From positions 1 through 49,150 of the forward strand of contig QIGD01000002.1 of NCBI GenBank assembly GCA_003229935.1: a stretch of 49,150 nucleotides of DNA, in the 5' to 3' direction. Of this stretch, positions 23,257 through 32,358 are shown one piece after another (the first letter of the stretch is position 1; every line of letters starts with the position of its first letter). The DNA is from Methanobacteriota archaeon. GTDB taxonomy: Archaea; Hydrothermarchaeota; Hydrothermarchaeia; Hydrothermarchaeales; BMS3B. The translations under genes were made by a program, and so were the position numbers. The notes beneath the pieces were generated by a model, which searched no databases, had not been told where the DNA came from, and saw only the letters and a program-made list of their open reading frames with translations.

Positions 23257-24468
23257 CTATCTCCTGATTATCCTTTCAAGTTCTTCAATGCTTGGTTCAA
23301 TCTCTACAGGTTTCTTATAATGGCTGAGAATAGCCTCTGGGTCCTTTAAAGCGTTTCCTGTGGTTATACACACAACTCTTTCACTTTTGTCAATCTCTCC
23401 ACTTTCAACAAGTTTCTTTAAACCCGCAATACTTGAGGCGCTGGCAGGCTCCACACCTACGCCAATAGTCCTTGCAAGAAGCTTCTGGGCATCAATAATC
23501 TCCTCATCGCTGACAGCTTCGGCAGTGCCACTGCTCTCTTTAATTGCCTTAAGAGCCTTTGAAGCATTTACAGGAGCACCAATTCTTATGGCAGTTGCAA
23601 TAGTTTCAGGGTTTTCAATGGGTTCAATTTTGTCTTTACCTGATTTAACAGCCGTAACCACTGGAGAAGCACCTTCAGCCTGAATTCCAGTCATCTGTGG
23701 CATCTCATCTATTAACTCTGTTTCATAAAACTCCTTGAAGCCTTTCCATATAGCTGATATATTGCCGCAATTTCCTACTGGCAGAATAACCCTGTCGGGA
23801 GGCTCAAAATCGAGCTGGTCTATAATTTCGTAAGCTTCGCTTTTCTGACCTTCCAGACGCCAGGGATTAATCGAGTTGAGAAGATATATATTAAAAGCTC
23901 TGCTTGCCTGCTGTATTAACTTGAAGGCTATGTCAAAATTCCCACGAATTCCTATGACCTTGGCACCGTGTAGTATAGCCTGAGCTAGCTTACCCATGGC
24001 TATTTTACCGCTGGGAAGCAGTACATAGCACTTAATCCCCGCTTTTGCTGAATAGGCTGCAAGACTGGCACTTGTATTGCCTGTGGATGCGCATCCAACA
24101 GCATTAACTCCGAGTTCAAGAGCTTTTGTAACACCCATGGTCATGCCTCTATCCTTAAATGAGCCGGTTGGATTTGCTCCTTCATTCTTAACATAGAGTT
24201 CCTTTATACCAATTCTTTCAGAAATTCTGTCTGCTTTATATAGAGGCGTACCTCCTTCTTCCAGCGAAATAATCTTTGCATGTTTGCTGACTGGCATAAA
24301 CTCTCTGTAGCGCCATAGGTTAAAGCGCCTCCTTCTGAGCTTTTCTCTTGTAACCTCAATCAAATCCAGGTCAAGATTCACCTCCAGCAGACCACCACAA
24401 TGGCACCTGTAAATTATCTCACTGCTACTATATTTGGCATCGCATTCAATACATCTAAGTTCAAACAT
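23257..24468 (-). CDS. thrC: Threonine synthase
   Basis: Encodes 403 residues. It converts O-phosphohomoserine to threonine with PLP. An N-terminal zinc-ribbon-like part has CIECDAKY and CHCGGLLEV. The PLP lysine lies in GANPTGSFKDRGM near residue 103. The phosphate loop reads LPVGNCGNISAI, and GVEPASASSIAGL and CITTGNALKDP follow. The length suits the short archaeal class. It overlaps the membrane-protein gene upstream by 8 nt. Confidence 0.94.
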   Translation of the reverse strand: MFELRCIECDAKYSSSEIIYRCHCGGLLEVNLDLDLIEVTREKLRRRRFNLWRYREFMPVSKHAKIISLEEGGTPLYKADRISERIGIKELYVKNEGANPTGSFKDRGMTMGVTKALELGVNAVGCASTGNTSASLAAYSAKAGIKCYVLLPSGKIAMGKLAQAILHGAKVIGIRGNFDIAFKLIQQASRAFNIYLLNSINPWRLEGQKSEAYEIIDQLDFEPPDRVILPVGNCGNISAIWKGFKEFYETELIDEMPQMTGIQAEGASPVVTAVKSGKDKIEPIENPETIATAIRIGAPVNASKALKAIKESSGTAEAVSDEEIIDAQKLLARTIGVGVEPASASSIAGLKKLVESGEIDKSERVVCITTGNALKDPEAILSHYKKPVEIEPSIEELERIIRR

Positions 24469-25297
24469 GTTCTCGCCTATTTTCGTCTATATAATAAACC
24501 GCTTCATATACATAGATAAAGCACATTGACAAAGTTCCAAAAATAATGTCAGCAATCAGGGCTGAGAAGGATACACCAAAGCTTGGATTTGGAAAGTCAC
24601 CAGTGAAATTCCCAAGTGCCATGATGTTCTGAAAGTTTGTAAATATATGATAGCCTATAATAATTACTACCGGCAGAGCAAGAAACGCTGAAGTTAAAAA
24701 TTTCATCACAGATAGACCAATCACAGATAAAAGCCTACTTCTGGAGAAACCAAAGCTCCTTTTAAAGGAATTCACAGGGCCAAGCGAGTCAATTACAATG
24801 GCTGTACTATAGAACTGAAGCATAATAATAAAGATTGTAATAATAACTGACCAAATTGAAATGAATATAAACATAGAACCAACAACAAAAGCGGTACTAT
24901 GGATTACAAATTCTGAAATGGAAGATATAATCGCAATTCCTATAATCATGGTGATAATAGAAGTAAAAATAATTAGAATCATTATTATGCTAGATATAAG
25001 TAGGTTAACATAATTTCTTTTCCCATCCTTAAGAAGAACATTATAAGAAATGTCTTCGCCATTTTTAATCCTCTTAATCGCACCAATAGTTGCTCCTGCC
25101 ACCAGAGGTATAAGAAACCATACAAATAAATTGTAGATTAATACAAAAATCGGGGATATGGTGGAAATTTTCATTCCGAAGACATCAAAGACAAAAACAG
25201 GCGCCATTAGTATTACAAGCAGTAGAGAAGGAAAAAGAAGAACAGGTTTTTTTGCAAGAATTTTCCAGCCTTCGAAGTATGAATCAAGAGCACTCAT
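24461..25297 (-). CDS. Multi-pass membrane protein, DUF4013-like
   Basis: Encodes 278 residues with about six membrane segments. It begins MSALDSYFEGWKILAKKPVL, the short amphipathic start common in archaeal DUF4013-like proteins. Next come segments near 20-45, 55-80, a loop with GAIKRIKNGEDISY, and further pairs of helices. NSFKRSFGFSRSRLLSVIG between helices is typical of this fold class. The function is unknown. It overlaps thrC downstream and has a family B solo hairpin about 50 nt upstream. Confidence 0.7.
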   Translation of the reverse strand: MSALDSYFEGWKILAKKPVLLFPSLLLVILMAPVFVFDVFGMKISTISPIFVLIYNLFVWFLIPLVAGATIGAIKRIKNGEDISYNVLLKDGKRNYVNLLISSIIMILIIFTSIITMIIGIAIISSISEFVIHSTAFVVGSMFIFISIWSVIITIFIIMLQFYSTAIVIDSLGPVNSFKRSFGFSRSRLLSVIGLSVMKFLTSAFLALPVVIIIGYHIFTNFQNIMALGNFTGDFPNPSFGVSFSALIADIIFGTLSMCFIYVYEAVYYIDENRREHV

Positions 25298-25345
25298 GGA
25301 TGATATTTTGCCTATGAGGTATATAAAGATTGAGTTATTGGAATT

Positions 25346-25396
25346 TCATAATAATCTGGGGCAAGGAGACCACCCATTTGAATGGGTGGTGATTGA
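25346..25396 (-). repeat. Family B solo end (ends fused)
   Basis: On the minus strand it reads GTCAATCACCACCCATTCAAATGGGTGG then TCTCCTTGCCCCAGATTATTATGAAA. The first part matches the left hairpin of copy 2, and the part after the hairpin matches the sequence following copy 2's right hairpin at 22822-22845. It is therefore a derivative in which left and right ends share one hairpin and the cargo frame is gone. Confidence 0.65.
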
Positions 25397-25460
25397 CCAA
25401 CCTGTTTTTATGAATCCCATAATATCAATTGGAACCTTCAGGGAGTATTATGTATAAAAA

Positions 25461-26174
25461 TCATGATATAAGTGTGGGAAGAATAAAACCCAAATCTTTC
25501 TTAATCATATCCGCAATATCTGCATAAACTCTCTTTTCAGAGTTCCCTATAACAATAATTTTATGCCCTTCAGATTCAATGGGAAAAATAAATTTGAAGC
25601 TGCTTCCATAGAACTCCGCAAAGTTATTATCATTATTAAAAATCTGTTCGGCAAGAGAAACTGCTTGTGCTGCCATCTCCTCTGGCTTTTCAGCACTTGA
25701 AAGTATAACAAGCCCTTCAGCACTGGCAAGAGTGAGATTTGATAACTTGTACTTATCTGTCATGGTTTTTATAAATTCTTTAGAATCTTTTATTTCACTC
25801 AGGTCAATATCTCTGGGGCTATAGGTGGCCTTAACAGGAACTTTTTTTTCAACAATCTTCTCAACTACTCGTCCAATTTTCTTTTCGATGATTATAGGTT
25901 TGAATCTTGCAATAACTTCTAGGTTTCCGGAGGAAAAAATTTTCTCCTCTTTCATCTTGCATTTTTCTTTATATTTCTTAGCTTTTTTCAATTTTATAGA
26001 TTTCCTTCTATAAATATAGGCTAATATTATAACTATAGCGACAAGAATCAGGATAATGGCAAATAAAAACGATACTAGAGACAAACCCAACATTTTTAAT
26101 GTTTTATTTGTCCAGAAATTAATGTATGTAATCTGTTTACCAAGAAAACTCAGTATAGAATACATAAGAGCCAT
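25461..26174 (-). CDS. Membrane-anchored protein with roadblock-like domain
   Basis: Encodes about 237 residues. A membrane segment near residues 30-55 (LVSFLFAIILILVAIVIILAY) is followed by a very basic stretch (RRKSIKLKKAKKYKEK) that should be cytoplasmic. From about 130 the protein resembles a roadblock/LC7 domain: FIKTMTDKYKLSNLTLASAEGLVI, EEMAAQAVSLAEQIF, and FKFIFPIESEGHKIIVIGNSEKR. Such domains partner small GTPases or regulate motility and polarity. No GTPase gene is adjacent. An upstream GTG inside cbiX is possible, but the ATG at 26174 gives the more sensible start. Confidence 0.6.
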   Translation of the reverse strand: MALMYSILSFLGKQITYINFWTNKTLKMLGLSLVSFLFAIILILVAIVIILAYIYRRKSIKLKKAKKYKEKCKMKEEKIFSSGNLEVIARFKPIIIEKKIGRVVEKIVEKKVPVKATYSPRDIDLSEIKDSKEFIKTMTDKYKLSNLTLASAEGLVILSSAEKPEEMAAQAVSLAEQIFNNDNNFAEFYGSSFKFIFPIESEGHKIIVIGNSEKRVYADIADMIKKDLGFILPTLIS

Positions 26175-26196
26175 ATATGTATTTTTATTCACTACA

Positions 26197-26604
26197 CTAT
26201 AAAAGTTTCCCCAGTGCACTATTCACTCTGTCTTTTACTATCTCTGCAAGTCTTTCATCCCCGCCAATATTGGCTGTGTAGATAATTTCAACATCTTCAG
26301 GAGCTTTAACTATACTGTTATTCTCATCTGTTTTGCCTTCTTTCAATCCCAGAATGACCGGTATATCATCAGTTACATGAAGTCCTGGTAGAAGAAACAG
26401 TGGCACGACCACAATTTTCTTAAAGCCCTCCTTTATTGAAGATGTTACGGCTTCATATATACTGGGTTCCCAGTGTTTCATATATGCCACTTTAGTTGGA
26501 ACTCCAAGCTTCTCACTGACAAGCTTTCCAACCTTTTCATAAACTTCCTTGGTTTCAGGAAGCCTTGAACCATGCCCTACCACAACCACACATATGTTAT
26601 TCAA
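26197..26604 (-). CDS. cbiX: CbiX-like small chelatase (sirohydrochlorin)
   Basis: Encodes about 135 residues, the size of the short archaeal CbiXS/CfbA chelatases that act as dimers. They insert cobalt, nickel or iron into sirohydrochlorin. The N-terminal active histidine is in VVVVGHGSRLPETKE. The second metal-binding histidine lies in LFLLPGLHVTDDIP near residue 78. TTG at 26604 is chosen because AAGGTGAT lies 5 nt before it; GTG at 26625 is an alternative. A TATA-like TTTATAAATA lies at about 26648-26657. Siroheme demand by DsrAB gives it an obvious role here, though F430 or B12 synthesis cannot be excluded. Confidence 0.85.
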   Translation of the reverse strand: MNNICVVVVGHGSRLPETKEVYEKVGKLVSEKLGVPTKVAYMKHWEPSIYEAVTSSIKEGFKKIVVVPLFLLPGLHVTDDIPVILGLKEGKTDENNSIVKAPEDVEIIYTANIGGDERLAEIVKDRVNSALGKLL

Positions 26605-26754
26605 CAAAATCACCTTCGTTATCACTAAAAGGAAAATGATATACGATATTTATAAATATACCGTTTTGGTTTAGAAATGTTTACATTTGGGGAAACTATC
26701 CTGTGGGTTATATGTTTAGAGACTTTTTTTATTTTGAGCAGGATTATTTAAAAT

Positions 26755-27024
26755 CTACTCATACTCCTCCTGTATTTCTCTCACGAGTTTATGAATATTC
26801 TTTCCCTTCTCAGTAAGATAGTAATAAACCGGCATATATTTCTCTATATGCACTTCCCTTCTAACCATTCATTTTTTTTCGAGAATCTTTAGATGTCTCG
26901 TTGTGGTTGATGGATTACCCAGAATATTTTCAATTTTTCCATACTTCCTCCTTTTTATAGCAATACAATCAAGTATCTTTATCATACCTTTCTTTCCCAG
27001 GATTTTGAATATTTCCTCATTCAC
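26755..27024 (-). pseudogene. Winged-helix transcriptional regulator with in-frame TGA
   Basis: Ninety codons read NEEIFKILGKKGMIKIL, then STTTRHLKILEKK, a TGA at 26869-26871, and MVRREVHIEKYMPVYYYLTEKGKNI. The order is that of an ArsR/HxlR-type winged helix: recognition helix STTTRHLKIL, then wing, then LTEKG. The TGA stands where a glycine is usual (LEKKGLV), so a single GGA to TGA change explains it. The first half could not bind DNA normally without the wing. It lies between cbiX and acs. Confidence 0.7.
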
Positions 27025-27182
27025 AGATTATTCAGGTTTATGGTTTGATATATATTAATTTCTATTGTTAGAAAGTAAACACTCAGAACTTTTTGATATA
27101 GGAAAAATCCCGATAAAACCAGATAAAAAAATATGTGTGGAAAATTTTATAATTAAGTGCAGAAAGTTATACATGTGATATC

Positions 27183-29105
27183 ATGGCAGAAAAGATAGAA
27201 TCTTTATTAAAAGAGGAGGGAGTTTATCATCCCAGTGATGATTTCAGGGAAAAAGCTTTGGTGAAGGATGAGAGTATATATTCGGAGGACTATGAGCAGT
27301 TCTGGAAAAGGGCGGCTGAAGAGGTTGACTGGTTTGAACCATATTCAGAGCTTCTGGATGATAGTGGAGCACCTTTCTTCAAGTGGTATATTGGTGGTAA
27401 GATAAATATTGCCTACAACTGCCTTGATAGACATGTTAATAGTTGGAGAAAGAATAAGGCAGCAATACTCTGGGAAGGTGAGAATGGAGATAGAGTTGTT
27501 TTAACATATTATCAACTTTACAGGGAAGTTAATAGGTTTGCGAATGCTCTCAAAGGGCTGGGCGTAAAGAAAGGGGATAGGGTGACAATCTATCTTGGAA
27601 TGGTACCTGAATTTCCAATTGCCATGTTAGCATGTGCAAAAATAGGAGCGGTACACAGTATTGTATTTGGAGGTTTCAGCGCTCTTGCTTTGAGAGAGAG
27701 GATTGAAGATTCTCAGTCAAAGATAGTGATAACTGCAGATGGTAGTTACAGGCGTGGGAAAGTTGTACCATTGAAGGAGAATGTGGATGAATCTCTTGAA
27801 GGTATAGATGGTGTTGAGAAGGTTGTAGTTGTAAAAAGGACTGGAAATGAAATAAATTTTGTCGATGGAAGGGATATCTGGTGGAATGACTTTATTGAAG
27901 GACAGAGTACAGAGCTTGAGGCTGAGCATCTTGATAGCGAACATCCTCTTTTTATACTTTATACCTCCGGCACAACAGGCAAGCCTAAGGGGGTTGTGCA
28001 TGTACACGGCGGTTACAATGTGGGCACCACCATAACAACAAAACTTATCTTTGATTTAAAAGATGAGGATGTCTACTGGTGCACGGCAGACATAGGCTGG
28101 GTTACTGGGCACAGTTATATTATATATGGGCCTCTGAGTCTTGGAGCTACGACTTTGATGTATGAGGGTGCTCCTGATTACCCCTCACCTGGGCGTTGGT
28201 GGGATATTATTGACCGGTATGGTGTGAATGTATTCTATACTGCTCCTACAGCTATAAGATACTTCATGCGCCTTGGAGATGAATATATAAAAAAACATAG
28301 CCTTTCCACTCTTCGCCTTTTAGGTACTGTGGGAGAACCAATAAATCCTGAGGCATGGCGCTGGTACTATAGAACTATTGGAAAAGAGAATTGTCCTATA
28401 GTTGATACCTGGTGGCAGACTGAGACAGGGATGATATTTATTACGACATTACCTGGGATACTCCCCATGAAGCCAGGTTCAGCCGGTAAGGCTTTTCCTG
28501 GAACGGAAGCAGATATTCTTAATGAGAATGGAGAGTCTGTGGGATTAAATGAGGGTGGCTATCTTGTGCTGAAGAAACCATCGCCTTCAATGCTCAGGAC
28601 AATATATGGTGACCCAGATAGATATGTGAATGTCTACTGGAGTAAATTCAAGGGTTGCTATCTTACTGGCGACGGAGCGAGAAAGGATGAGGATGGCTAC
28701 TTCTGGATCCTAGGTAGGATAGATGATGTTCTGAATGTCTCAGGCCATAGGATTGGAACTATGGAGCTTGAGAGTGCTTTAGTTGCCCATCCACTGGTGG
28801 CTGAGGCTGCTGCTGTTGGAAAACCCCATGAGATTAAAGGGCAGGCTATTGTGGCATTTATTGTAATGAAGGTTGGAGTTATACCCGGAGATGAACTTAG
28901 AGAAGAGATAAGGGAGTTTATGGTCAAAGAGATAGGTTCCATAGCAAAGCCTGATGAGATTCATTTTGTGGAGAAGCTTCCAAAAACAAGAAGCGGGAAG
29001 ATTATGAGGAGGGTGATAAGGGCCATAGCAGAGGGGAGAATTGATGTGGGTGATATCTCAACCCTAGAAGATGAGAGTGCTCTGGATGAAATCAGGAAGA
29101 AGTAG
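27183..29105 (+). CDS. acs: Acetyl-CoA synthetase, AMP-forming
   Basis: Encodes 640 residues. It activates acetate to acetyl-CoA via acetyl-AMP. The P-loop-like motif YTSGTTGKPKGVVH lies near residue 260, WWQTETG near 415, GRIDDVLNVSGHRIGT near 515, and the acetylatable lysine in KTRSGKIMRR near 610. Length matches bacterial and archaeal Acs. A GTGAT site precedes the ATG. It may serve acetate uptake or scavenging. The frame remains open for 26 more codons after the TAG, giving a hydrophobic segment (see findings). Confidence 0.96.
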   Translation: MAEKIESLLKEEGVYHPSDDFREKALVKDESIYSEDYEQFWKRAAEEVDWFEPYSELLDDSGAPFFKWYIGGKINIAYNCLDRHVNSWRKNKAAILWEGENGDRVVLTYYQLYREVNRFANALKGLGVKKGDRVTIYLGMVPEFPIAMLACAKIGAVHSIVFGGFSALALRERIEDSQSKIVITADGSYRRGKVVPLKENVDESLEGIDGVEKVVVVKRTGNEINFVDGRDIWWNDFIEGQSTELEAEHLDSEHPLFILYTSGTTGKPKGVVHVHGGYNVGTTITTKLIFDLKDEDVYWCTADIGWVTGHSYIIYGPLSLGATTLMYEGAPDYPSPGRWWDIIDRYGVNVFYTAPTAIRYFMRLGDEYIKKHSLSTLRLLGTVGEPINPEAWRWYYRTIGKENCPIVDTWWQTETGMIFITTLPGILPMKPGSAGKAFPGTEADILNENGESVGLNEGGYLVLKKPSPSMLRTIYGDPDRYVNVYWSKFKGCYLTGDGARKDEDGYFWILGRIDDVLNVSGHRIGTMELESALVAHPLVAEAAAVGKPHEIKGQAIVAFIVMKVGVIPGDELREEIREFMVKEIGSIAKPDEIHFVEKLPKTRSGKIMRRVIRAIAEGRIDVGDISTLEDESALDEIRKK

Positions 29106-29184
29106 CTATGGTATATTAAGGGGAATAAGAGTCTGGAGATACTTATTCTCCTGACTCTAATACTTCTACTTTTATGGAAAATAT

Positions 29185-29334
29185 AGCAGAAGACACACGA
29201 CTTTAGAGGCTGTCCGACAATTACTCTCAGTAATATTAAGACTGCTTATTTTAGATAATAAAGGCTAAATTTAGCTTATTTCTCACAGTATTTTTGATTA
29301 CGGGACAGCCTATTTAGTTGTGGGAGTATGTCAG
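29185..29334. mobile_element. Family A hairpin with MITE copy 4
   Basis: ACACGAC and TTTA (29202-29205) precede a 107-bp MITE (29206-29312) in the same orientation as copies 1 and 2. Its ends are GAGGCTGTCC and GGACAGCCTA. TTTA and AGTTGTGGGAGTATGTCAG follow. The interior differs from copy 2 at a few positions (for example TCTCACAG in place of TCCCGTAG). A thermosome gene fragment begins directly after it. Confidence 0.8.
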
Positions 29335-29495
29335 TTTCTTTGTCGAGTTTGCTGGCAGCTATTACATCATCTATTCTCAGAATCATTACTACAACTTTGC
29401 TTGTGCTGTCGATGGCCTGGGTTTTGACATTTGTGGGGGTTATAAACCCAACTTCAATCATATTTTCCAGCCTTTTTGTCATAAACTGTATCTAC
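29333..29495 (-). pseudogene. Fragment of a thermosome subunit C-terminus
   Basis: About 50 codons on the minus strand read MTKRLENMIEVGFITPTNVK and VVVMILRIDDVIAAS, nearly the same as the C-terminal segment of the complete thermosome gene at 45214. Homology starts a few codons upstream of that methionine and ends where the family A right end begins, so the last codons are replaced. It is a truncated second thermosome gene or a partial duplication. Confidence 0.85.
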
Positions 29496-29570
29496 ATGAT
29501 AAAATAATTTAATAACTTAAGGTAATGATTCTACGGTATATTTTTATATGGTCTAATATATTATTTAATC

Positions 29571-30512
29571 ATGGTCTTGGTATCCTCTCCAGGTAAGGTG
29601 ATATTGTTTGGTGAACATGCTGTTGTTTATGGCTTTCCTGCTCTAGCCAGTGCTATTGACAGAAGGATTTATGTTAAGGCTGAAAAGAACAGTTTAGGGA
29701 AGATTGTTATAGCTTCGAAGGGGAAAAAAACTTCTTTTTCCTTTAAAAGTCTTAAAAGGAGAAGGGGCGAGTTCAGGTATATTCTCAGAGCCTTAAAAAT
29801 AGCCTTTGACACCCTTGGTATGAACTTTGGCGTTTCAATTGAAATAGATTCGAAGATACCCAGAGCTGCAGGATTGGGTTCAAGTGCTGCAATAAGTGTT
29901 GCTGTACTTAAGGCTGCTTATTATATAGCAGGAGAAGATATTAAAAAAGGTAAGCTTGCCGCTCTGGGGCATAGAGTTGAGCTGGAGGTACAAGGCTCAG
30001 CTTCTCCTACTGACACAGCAACGTCAGCCCTGGGTGGTGTGCTTTTCATACGTTCCGGAAAAGCTATAGAAAAGATTGAAATCAGGCAGGATATTTCATT
30101 GATTGTTGGATGTACTGGAATGAAACGGTCAACAAAAGAGCTTGTTGCAAAGGTTAAAACTTTTAAGGAAACATATCCAAATATAGCAGAGCCAATAATT
30201 GCAAGTATAGGAGAGATTACCATAGAGGCACGAACTGCTCTGGCAAATGGTGACTACCAGAAGCTTGGAAAGCTTATGCTGGTTAACAATGCGCTTCTCG
30301 ATGCACTGGGAGTAGGCAATATGGCTTTATCAAGGAGGGTGTATTCTGCCATAAAGGCAGGTGCAGCAGGTGCAAAGCTTACTGGAGCAGGTGGTGGAGG
30401 ATGTATGATTGCCCTTGCCAGAGAAAACAGAGAACTGGTATTGAAAGCTCTGGGCAAGAGAGCTTTTGTCACAAAAATTTCAAAAGAAGGAACGAGAGTT
30501 GAGCACTTATGA
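29571..30512 (+). CDS. mvk: Mevalonate kinase
   Basis: Encodes 313 residues. A GHMP kinase that phosphorylates mevalonate for isoprenoid lipids. Motif 1 is SSPGKVILFGEHAVVYG at the N-terminus, motif 2 PRAAGLGSSAAISVA near residue 100 (ATP loop), and motif 3 KLTGAGGGGCMIAL near 270. A TATA-like TTTTTATAT lies about 27 nt upstream of the ATG with no ribosome-binding site, so the transcript is probably leaderless. It overlaps ipk by 4 nt and heads the run mvk-ipk-fni-rnj-gltX. Confidence 0.95.
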   Translation: MVLVSSPGKVILFGEHAVVYGFPALASAIDRRIYVKAEKNSLGKIVIASKGKKTSFSFKSLKRRRGEFRYILRALKIAFDTLGMNFGVSIEIDSKIPRAAGLGSSAAISVAVLKAAYYIAGEDIKKGKLAALGHRVELEVQGSASPTDTATSALGGVLFIRSGKAIEKIEIRQDISLIVGCTGMKRSTKELVAKVKTFKETYPNIAEPIIASIGEITIEARTALANGDYQKLGKLMLVNNALLDALGVGNMALSRRVYSAIKAGAAGAKLTGAGGGGCMIALARENRELVLKALGKRAFVTKISKEGTRVEHL

Positions 30513-31300
30513 TTATTGTTAAGCTGGGTGGAAGTCTTCTGACTTCAAAAAATAATGAATTCTCTCTGAGAAGGGATGTTCTTCGTAGAGTTGCCAGAGA
30601 ATTAAAAGAAGGAATTGACGGAAGTGCTATAATAGTGCATGGTGGAGGTAGTTTCGGACATCCACTTGCAGAGAAGTATTCACTGCACGAAGGTTTTAAG
30701 AGTAGAAATCAGATTGAAGGTTTTGTTTTAACAAGGCTGGCAATGCAAAGTTTTAACAGCGAGGTTGTGGCTTCTCTTGTTGAGGTAGGTTTACCTGCTA
30801 TATCTCTTGCAACTTCTTCGATCTTTATAACCGAAAATAAGTATATAAATAGCTACTCAAGAAACATTGTTGAGGGTTTTCTCAGGCTCGGAACTTTTCC
30901 AGTTCTCTATGGTGATGTTGTTCTTGACAGAGCAATGGGCTTCTGTATTCTATCAGGAGACAGAATAATTTCAAAGCTTACCCAGGAATTTAAACCAGAT
31001 AGAATTATTCTTGCTACAGATGTTGACGGCATATTTACAGCGAGCCCGAAGTTAAGTAGCAATGCAGAGCTGATTGAAGAGATAAACCCTGAAAATTATA
31101 GAGAAATATTAAGCTTGCTGACTCCTGAGAAAGGAGATGTTACAGGAGGAATGCTGGGTAAACTGGAGGAACTGGTTTCTATGGCAAATCTGGGTTATGA
31201 ATCAATAATCGTAAATGCTCTTTCAGAGGGAAGACTTAAGAAAGTTTTATTAGGTGAGAAAGTAAAAGGCTCTGTTATTAGAGGAGGAAACTATTATTGA
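30509..31300 (+). CDS. ipk: Isopentenyl phosphate kinase
   Basis: Encodes 263 residues of the amino-acid-kinase fold. It makes isopentenyl diphosphate in the archaeal variant of the mevalonate pathway. The N-terminal KLGGSLLTSK binds phosphates. The catalytic histidine lies in VHGGGSFGHPLA near residue 50. ILATDVDGIF and DVTGGMLGKLEEL are conserved C-terminal nucleotide-site motifs. It overlaps mvk at the start and fni at its stop. Confidence 0.95.
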   Translation: MIIVKLGGSLLTSKNNEFSLRRDVLRRVARELKEGIDGSAIIVHGGGSFGHPLAEKYSLHEGFKSRNQIEGFVLTRLAMQSFNSEVVASLVEVGLPAISLATSSIFITENKYINSYSRNIVEGFLRLGTFPVLYGDVVLDRAMGFCILSGDRIISKLTQEFKPDRIILATDVDGIFTASPKLSSNAELIEEINPENYREILSLLTPEKGDVTGGMLGKLEELVSMANLGYESIIVNALSEGRLKKVLLGEKVKGSVIRGGNYY

Positions 31301-32355
31301 GTACAGAAAGCAGAAAGTTTGACCACATAAGAATATGTCTCAAAGAGAAAGTTGAGAGTGGTGTGAAATCCAGTTTTGAGGATATAAAGCTGGTTCACAG
31401 ATGTCTACCTCAGATTGACTTCAGAGATATTGAGCTTGAAGCTGACTTTCTTGGCAGAAAACTTTCCTCACCTATTGTTATTGCTGCTATGACAGGGGGT
31501 CATGAGAAAGCTTTAAAAATAAATGCAAATCTTGCAGAGGCTGCAGAGAATTTTGGCATTGCTATAGGTGTTGGTAGCCAGAGAGCTGCTATTGAGGATA
31601 AAAGTTTTGAGTATACATATAAAGTAGTGAGGGAGAAGGCTCCCAATGCTTTTGTGATTGCCAACCTTGGAGCTGTGCAGTTCTGTAGAGGTTATACAGT
31701 AAAGGAAGCTAAGCGAGCTGTTGATATGATTGAAGCTGATGCTATTGCTCTTCATCTCAACCCACTGCAGGAGGCTGTGCAGAAGGAGGGGGATTTAAAC
31801 TTTTCCTGCTGTCTTGAAACTATTGAAGAGTTATCCTCCGAGCTATCTGTGCCTTTGATTGTTAAGGAAACAGGAGCAGGGATTGCGATGGAAGAGGCAA
31901 TGCTTATTGAGAAGGCAGGGGCCTCTGCTATAGATATAGGGGGTCTTGGAGGAACAAGCTTTGCGGCAGTTGAAAGTTATAGAGTTAAAGATTCAAATAT
32001 TGCAAAAACTTTCTGGGACTGGGGCATTCCAACGGCAGTAAGTCTGATAGAGTGTGCATCTTCAGTTTCAATACCTCTTATTGCAACTGGTGGCCTCCGC
32101 TCCGGTATTGATGCTGCCAGAGCAATAGCCTCTGGTGCATCTCTGACTGGTTTTGCCCTTCCCCTTTTAAAACCAGCAGTAAGAAGCTATAAAGACGTGG
32201 TTATAAAAATCGAAGAAATTAGTAATGAACTTAAAATTGCAATGTTTCTGACGGGAAGCAGAAACATTTATGAGTTGAAAACAGCTGGTTTTGTGCTAAC
32301 TGGTGCCACAGGTGAGTGGCTTAATGAAAGAAAATTAAAATTAAAAAAGGTGTAA
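31297..32355 (+). CDS. fni: Type 2 isopentenyl-diphosphate isomerase (FMN)
   Basis: Encodes 352 residues. It isomerises IPP to DMAPP using reduced FMN. Visible are SSPIVIAAMTGGHEKA near residue 57, GVGSQRAAIED near 92, LHLNPLQEAVQKEGD near 152, the IVKETGAGI segment, GLGGTSFAAVE and ATGGLRSGIDAARAIASGA, the FMN phosphate site near 270. It starts with TTG overlapping the ipk stop (ATTGA). It completes the IPP/DMAPP pair needed by prenyltransferases. Confidence 0.95.
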   Translation: MSTESRKFDHIRICLKEKVESGVKSSFEDIKLVHRCLPQIDFRDIELEADFLGRKLSSPIVIAAMTGGHEKALKINANLAEAAENFGIAIGVGSQRAAIEDKSFEYTYKVVREKAPNAFVIANLGAVQFCRGYTVKEAKRAVDMIEADAIALHLNPLQEAVQKEGDLNFSCCLETIEELSSELSVPLIVKETGAGIAMEEAMLIEKAGASAIDIGGLGGTSFAAVESYRVKDSNIAKTFWDWGIPTAVSLIECASSVSIPLIATGGLRSGIDAARAIASGASLTGFALPLLKPAVRSYKDVVIKIEEISNELKIAMFLTGSRNIYELKTAGFVLTGATGEWLNERKLKLKKV

Positions 32356-32358
32356 ATA

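Noticed and set aside
26869..26871. Selenocysteine at the TGA of the winged-helix gene
   Set aside because: The position is a structural glycine in the wing, not a redox site, and no SECIS-like element was noticed. A nonsense change is simpler.
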